A stretch of 10,318 bases of DNA from Thalassiosira profunda (Eukaryota; Bacillariophyta; Thalassiosirophyceae; Thalassiosirales; Thalassiosiraceae): assembly GCA_036939355.1 (NCBI GenBank), contig JALLAP010000811.1, positions 1 through 10,318 on the forward strand, read 5' to 3'. The translations under genes were made by a program, and so were the position numbers. This document shows positions 7,257-10,318 of the stretch, piece by piece. The notes beneath the pieces are model-generated. The model did no database searches. It was given only the letters and a program-made list of their open reading frames with translations, and had not been told where the DNA came from. How positions within the stretch are numbered: the first letter of the stretch is position 1; each line of letters opens with the position of its first letter.

Positions 7257-7976
7257 ATGCAGCTCTCCTTCCTCCTTGCGGCGCTCGCGCCCCTCGCCCT
7301 TGCCGCGGCGGCCGACGATGCCGGCATCGCACCGACACTTCGCGGCAACGGCGCAGACTTCATCACGCCCCCGAGCTTCCGCGGCCGCCGCGTGCTCAAG
7401 GGCGGGAAGCACGCCAACCCTCCTCCCGCGACGCCTCCCGTCACCCCTCCGCCGGACACGCCGCCGGCTACACCTCCGCCGGACACGCCGCCGGCTACCC
7501 CGCCGCCCGCGACCTGCGCGGACGTCGGAGAGAAGTGCAAGGACGTGGACTGCTGCGATGGCCTGTGTGTTGGGAACGGGGGCGGGGCCAAGTGCGAGGC
7601 GGCGCCGGTGGCGCCGGGGCCGACCCCGCCTGGACCGGGGCAGTGCCCTTCGTGCCTCCAAAGCGCCTTCGGCAACGACGTCTGCGGCTGCGCTGATTGG
7701 TCAACGTCGTCCATCGTGTGCGGGTCCAACCTGCAAGCTTCCGTCATCACGGGCTACATCAACACAGTGGAAGTGCAAACCGGCCAACTCAGTTCCGGGT
7801 TCGGGTGCCCCGATGACGCTGGCGGATACTACAGCGGCGATATTTGCCAAGCCGGCTACGGCATTCGCGGGGTGCTGTGCACTTGCGACCCTGGCGAAAC
7901 CATGATCACTTTGTACGGAGGAAGGTGTGTCTCGCTAGTGTGCGATGAGCAAGCAACTCCCGATCTTTGCGCCTGA
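7257..7976 (+). CDS. Secreted Cys-rich protein with knottin-like module and Pro/Thr repeat
   Basis: Frame of 239 residues, single exon. Residues 1-18 (MQLSFLLAALAPLALAAA) form a clear signal peptide. RRVLKGGK at 44-51 contains an RXL motif, seen in propeptides of some diatom wall and silica-associated proteins. Residues 54-86 are a Pro/Thr linker with two copies of PPPDTPPAT. Residues 87-113 have spacing C-x6-C-x4-CC-x3-C-x8-C, the pattern of inhibitor cystine knot (knottin) folds. A second Pro/Gly linker (116-128) leads to a C-terminal domain (130-239) with twelve more Cys. The total is 18 Cys after the signal peptide, an even number that suits nine disulfides. No enzyme motif or membrane anchor is visible. 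It could be an extracellular matrix or wall protein, an inhibitor or a binding module; the function is unknown. Confidence 0.82.
   Translation: MQLSFLLAALAPLALAAAADDAGIAPTLRGNGADFITPPSFRGRRVLKGGKHANPPPATPPVTPPPDTPPATPPPDTPPATPPPATCADVGEKCKDVDCCDGLCVGNGGGAKCEAAPVAPGPTPPGPGQCPSCLQSAFGNDVCGCADWSTSSIVCGSNLQASVITGYINTVEVQTGQLSSGFGCPDDAGGYYSGDICQAGYGIRGVLCTCDPGETMITLYGGRCVSLVCDEQATPDLCA
7446..7498. repeat. Two tandem copies of a 27-bp repeat in the secreted-protein gene
   Basis: The unit starts CCTCCGCCGGACACG and recurs exactly 27 bp later (7446-7471 matches 7473-7498). It encodes PPPDTPPAT, so each copy adds nine residues without changing frame. Copy number is likely to vary between alleles. Confidence 0.85.
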
Positions 7977-8248
7977 TCGTGAATCGAGAATCATTCGACA
8001 GTTGGGAGGAGAGGGTCGTCGGCAAAAGATATCAACAAGAGGCCCCGAGGTGTATGCAAGTTAGAGTTGCAAACGATTGCACACGAAGTGTATCTGAGAC
8101 CCAGGGAGTGCACAATAGAAAGCAAACGCCTCTAAAAGCAACATGGTCATCGCAAAATACGGTCGCACTCCTGTCAAACCAGACGTTCATTGCCCACCGG
8201 AAACTCTTGGCATTTCGCCCAGTGACACTTCCACCTCTGAACTCGACA

Positions 8249-8774
8249 TCACAATTTGCTCCGCGGCTCCTTCCGCCGCTTCGCCACCCACGCCCACAAC
8301 ATCTTTGCTTCGATGGGTTCCTTCCCCGATTCGTCTTCCACTTTGCAAGGAACCCAAACCTCGCCCTTGTCCTCCTCGTGCATCCGCTCGTAATCCGCCT
8401 CGCTCAGCGTCGCCTCCGCCCGGATGCCGCCCTCGCACCTCCTAACAAAGTCGACCTCCATCCGCGATGGAGGTCGACGGGACGTGCGTGTCGGGGACGT
8501 TCATCCCGATCAAGATCCCGGTCGCCGACTCGGCCGCCAACGCCATCGAGCACGCGTGCAGCCCGCCAATGTGGTTTTGTATCCGTCGTTTGTTGGGGAG
8601 CGAGATCAAAGCGCGGGTGTGGGAGAGGGATTCGACGCGGATGCCCGCCGTGCCGGCGAGCTTGACCATCGAGTTGAAGAGGTAGGAGACGGCCGCGGGC
8701 TGCAGCGATTCGGGCAGGTGGCGCTGGAGCTTGCCGATGGTCGCCGCCATCTTGTTGGGTTTGAAGGACTTCAT
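8249..8774 (-). CDS. DUF4442-type hotdog-fold (thioesterase superfamily) protein, split by a 1-nt frameshift
   Basis: Two overlapping minus-strand frames together make one DUF4442 (PF14539) protein. The first part runs from the ATG at 8774 and includes GTAGIRVESLSHTRALISLP, the central-helix motif NHIGGLHACSMALAAE, and GILIGMNVPDTHVP. It then leaves the family and meets a stop at 8442-8444. The second part, from 8461 to the stop at 8249, continues the fold (MEVDFVRRCEGGIRAEATL, then KGEVWVPCKV and KMLWAWVAK). The +1 shift between them lies at 8462-8463, inside a palindrome, and is probably a sequence or assembly error; a true pseudogene is the alternative. The joined length, about 174 residues, is slightly short for the family. 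An in-frame hydrophobic stretch upstream of the ATG may be its true N-terminus. Hotdog proteins of this group probably act on acyl-CoA or acyl carriers, but no substrate can be assigned here. Confidence 0.72.
8450..8478. repeat. 13-bp inverted repeat with 3-nt loop at the frameshift
   Basis: GTCGACCTCCATC (8450-8462) is followed by CGC and then by its exact reverse complement (8466-8478). It can form a very stable GC-rich hairpin. Removing one of the two Cs at 8462-8463 turns it into a perfect 28-bp palindrome and also restores the reading frame of the DUF4442 protein. Confidence 0.9.
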
Positions 8775-9095
8775 TTTTGCCAACGCTGACGCGACAGTCG
8801 TCAGAGCGCGAGCGCCCACGACGAAGCGGTATTGTAGAAGAGAGACTGCTGCCGCTACAATAGTGACCAAGATCGGGAGCACTGCAATGAGCGCTCGAAG
8901 CACCAATCTATCAACTGAGCCGAGCTGAGGACCTCGCCGCAGGCCGCAGGACCGCCGTGCACACCGGTGTTGGGGCGAGGAGAGGAGGCTTTGACGCGTG
9001 TCGATGACGCAAAGAAAATCACCAAAAAATCTTGTCGCTTGCTCAAACGCAAACAGGAAGAGGAAGGCGGCGCCGCCGAACAAACCAACGAAAGG
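8775..9095. promoter_or_regulatory. Divergent region between the DUF4442 and choline-transporter-like genes
   Basis: These 321 bp separate the two best ATG starts. On the minus strand the frame of the DUF4442 gene stays open upstream. In about 8775-8910 it encodes a hydrophobic segment (LVLRALIAVLPILVTIVAAA) followed by a moderately hydrophobic one, yet no minus-strand ATG lies between 8775 and 9095. Part of this region may therefore be coding rather than promoter. No TATA box or other element is evident. Confidence 0.4.
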
Positions 9096-10318
9096 ATGGC
9101 GAGCGAGGAGGAGCAGGCCCTGACGGAGACCCTGGTCGATCCGGAGACGCTCGACAACCCCGACGGACAGTGGTCGAAAGGCGAGCCGCAGCCCCCGAAA
9201 TGTCGCGACGCCTGGGCGGCCGCGCTGTTCTACGGACAGTTTATCGCAATTGCCGTCGTGGCGGGGATGCTCGGCGTGCCGGCAGTGGAGAAGTACAACA
9301 ATGATTCGACGTATTCGGAGGGGACCGTCGATTATACGGGGTTGCTCTACGGTGAGTGCAATAATTTTGTGCACATCATGTGCTCATTTTCTGCTGCACC
9401 ACAGCGTGCACATCATGTGCACACGTCTGCTGCGCTCCCTGATGGGTTCTCACTCCCTATTCCTGTCAACCATATTCGTTCTCGCAGCATTCCTGATTGC
9501 GGGAGGGTGCTCCTTCGTCCTCTCCGCCCTCTCTCTCTTTGTAATGTCGATGTGCCCCAAGGTGAATTGTTGCAGGCACTGATGCATCCAAATAAATAAT
9601 GTTGCAGCTGTCAAACTAACACTGTCTCTCAAACTGCTTGCGCAGGTCCTCGTCCAGATCGCCCTCCTATTCTCCTTGGTCATGTCCGCCGTCATGGCGG
9701 TGCTGTCTTTCATCTACGGAAACATTGTCGGGGGGGTCTTCGGGATCATATTCTTCCTCATTTCCGTGTGCTACGCGTTTGCCGTGTGGCGCCGCATTCC
9801 CTTCGCGGCGGCCAATCTGAACACGGGCCTGACGGCCGTGAAGAAGAATGCGGGGGTGTTCGTATTGGCGTACCTCATCACGCTCTTTTCGTTGGGCTAT
9901 GCTCTGCTGTGGATGACGGCGACGGTGGGGGTGTACGACAAGGAGAATTTGTGCGAGACGACGACGACCTTTCAGGGTACTACGACCACCTGCTCGGGCA
10001 GCCTTGCGTGGGGTTACTTCTTCCTCCTTCTGCTCGCCCTTTTTTGGTCGCAGCAGGTGTTTCAGAATACCATCCACGTGATTGTTGCGGGTGTGGTTTC
10101 GACGTGGTGGTTCAGCCCCGAAGAAGCGGGGTCGTGCTGCTCAGTTGCCATCAAGGACAGCGCAATTCGGGCCACCACCACTTCGTTTGGGAGCATTTGC
10201 TTTGGCAGTTTGCTCGTTGCAATCATCGAAGCACTGCGTGCTATGGCCGAGAGCGCCAGGCGGGATGGGGATACCGACGGCTGCGCGGCATTCCTGCTCT
10301 GCATCGTCGCATGCCTCC
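9096..10318 (+). CDS. Choline-transporter-like protein (CTL/SLC44/Pns1 family), 3' end off window
   Basis: Three exons are inferred: 9096-9351, 9488-9561 and 9646 to the edge, giving 334 residues so far. The ATG is in an AAAGGATGG context. Phases fit: exon 1 ends with one base (G), exon 2 supplies CA, and exon 2 ends on a full AAG codon. The family's polar cytosolic N-terminus (1-35) leads to a first helix (about 39-62), KCRDAWAAALFYGQF. Exon 2 supplies the second helix, ending in MCPK, and VLVQIALLFSLVMSA follows directly. Family signatures are clear in exon 3: FWSQQVFQNTIHVIVAGVVS, then STWWF, and the loop TSFGSICFGSLLVAIIEALR. These multi-helix proteins sit in the plasma or organelle membrane and are linked to choline uptake, although yeast Pns1 has no proven choline transport. 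A hydrophilic loop with Cys lies at about 215-235. Confidence 0.87.
9352..9487 (+). other. Intron 1 of the choline-transporter-like gene, with a repeated palindromic motif
   Basis: Donor G|GTGAGT and acceptor TTCTCGCAG, 136 nt. It contains GTGCACATCATGTGC twice (9369-9383 and 9406-9420). Each copy has the palindromic core GCACAT-C-ATGTGC. The first copy plus three bases (9372-9386) is identical to 15 bases in intron 1 of the kinase gene. Confidence 0.75.
9562..9645 (+). other. Intron 2 of the choline-transporter-like gene (84 nt, phase 0)
   Basis: The donor is CCCAAG|GTGAAT and the acceptor is GCTTGCGCAG|GTC. Splicing joins MSMCPK to VLVQIA, which restores the continuous second and third membrane helices expected in this family. 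Unspliced, the exon 2 frame stops soon after the donor. Confidence 0.78.

Noticed and set aside
8967..9095. N-terminal extension of the choline-transporter-like protein upstream of 9096
   Set aside because: The upstream frame begins with GTG, not ATG, and is Lys/Glu-rich without family similarity; the ATG at 9096 has a good context.
8442..9374. Full 310-residue minus-strand frame taken as one protein from 9374
   Set aside because: Its first 100 residues overlap exon 1 of the well-supported choline-transporter-like gene and have no family resemblance. Only the part from about 8925 or 8774 downwards looks coding.
1..10318. CRISPR arrays, tRNA or rRNA genes, insertion sequences, integrases
   Set aside because: No regularly spaced repeats, cloverleaf-like sequence, terminal inverted repeats with a transposase, or recombinase motifs were seen. 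The spliced gene structure is eukaryotic.

Overview
The window is eukaryotic nuclear DNA, most likely from a stramenopile and plausibly a diatom. The evidence is a gene-dense, GC-rich layout, short introns (62 to 222 nt) with GTGAGT-type donors and CAG acceptors, start codons in A(-3)/G(+4) context, and the gene mix: a cGMP-type protein kinase, a choline-transporter-like protein, a PARP16-like enzyme and a small secreted Cys-rich protein carrying an RXL motif. The taxon is inferred from style and content, not proven.

Layout, left to right. (1) The first codons of a minus-strand, probably membrane, protein run off the left edge (1-61). (2) A plus-strand, single-exon, four-helix membrane protein of unknown function (408-1592). 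(3) Tail to tail with it, only 14 bp away, a minus-strand PARP16-like tail-anchored mono-ADP-ribosyltransferase (1607-3208). (4) Divergent from that, a seven-exon plus-strand cGMP-dependent protein kinase (3689-6835) with two cyclic-nucleotide-binding domains and an AGC kinase domain. (5) A plus-strand secreted Cys-rich protein with a knottin-like Cys pattern and a Pro/Thr repeat (7257-7976). (6) A minus-strand DUF4442 hotdog-fold (thioesterase-superfamily) protein (8249-8774), split by a 1-nt frameshift inside a near-perfect palindrome. (7) Divergent from it, the 5' two-thirds or so of a choline-transporter-like (CTL/SLC44/Pns1) protein in three visible exons (9096 to the right edge).

The genes alternate in strand and share divergent upstream regions (62-407, 3209-3688, 8775-9095). 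Nothing suggests an operon, cluster or mobile element. The genes look functionally independent, although several products act at membranes (ER tail-anchored PARP, choline-type transporter, four-helix protein) and one is a cyclic-nucleotide signalling kinase.

Two assembly scars are visible: at 5079 and 6151 a single N separates two exact 72-bp copies. Both lie in the kinase gene and make it look broken. Removing one copy plus the N at each site leaves a continuous 766-residue frame. No convincing new multi-gene system is present. The points most worth following are the frameshift palindrome, the secreted knottin-like protein, the stop-free 222-nt kinase intron and a 15-bp motif shared by two introns.
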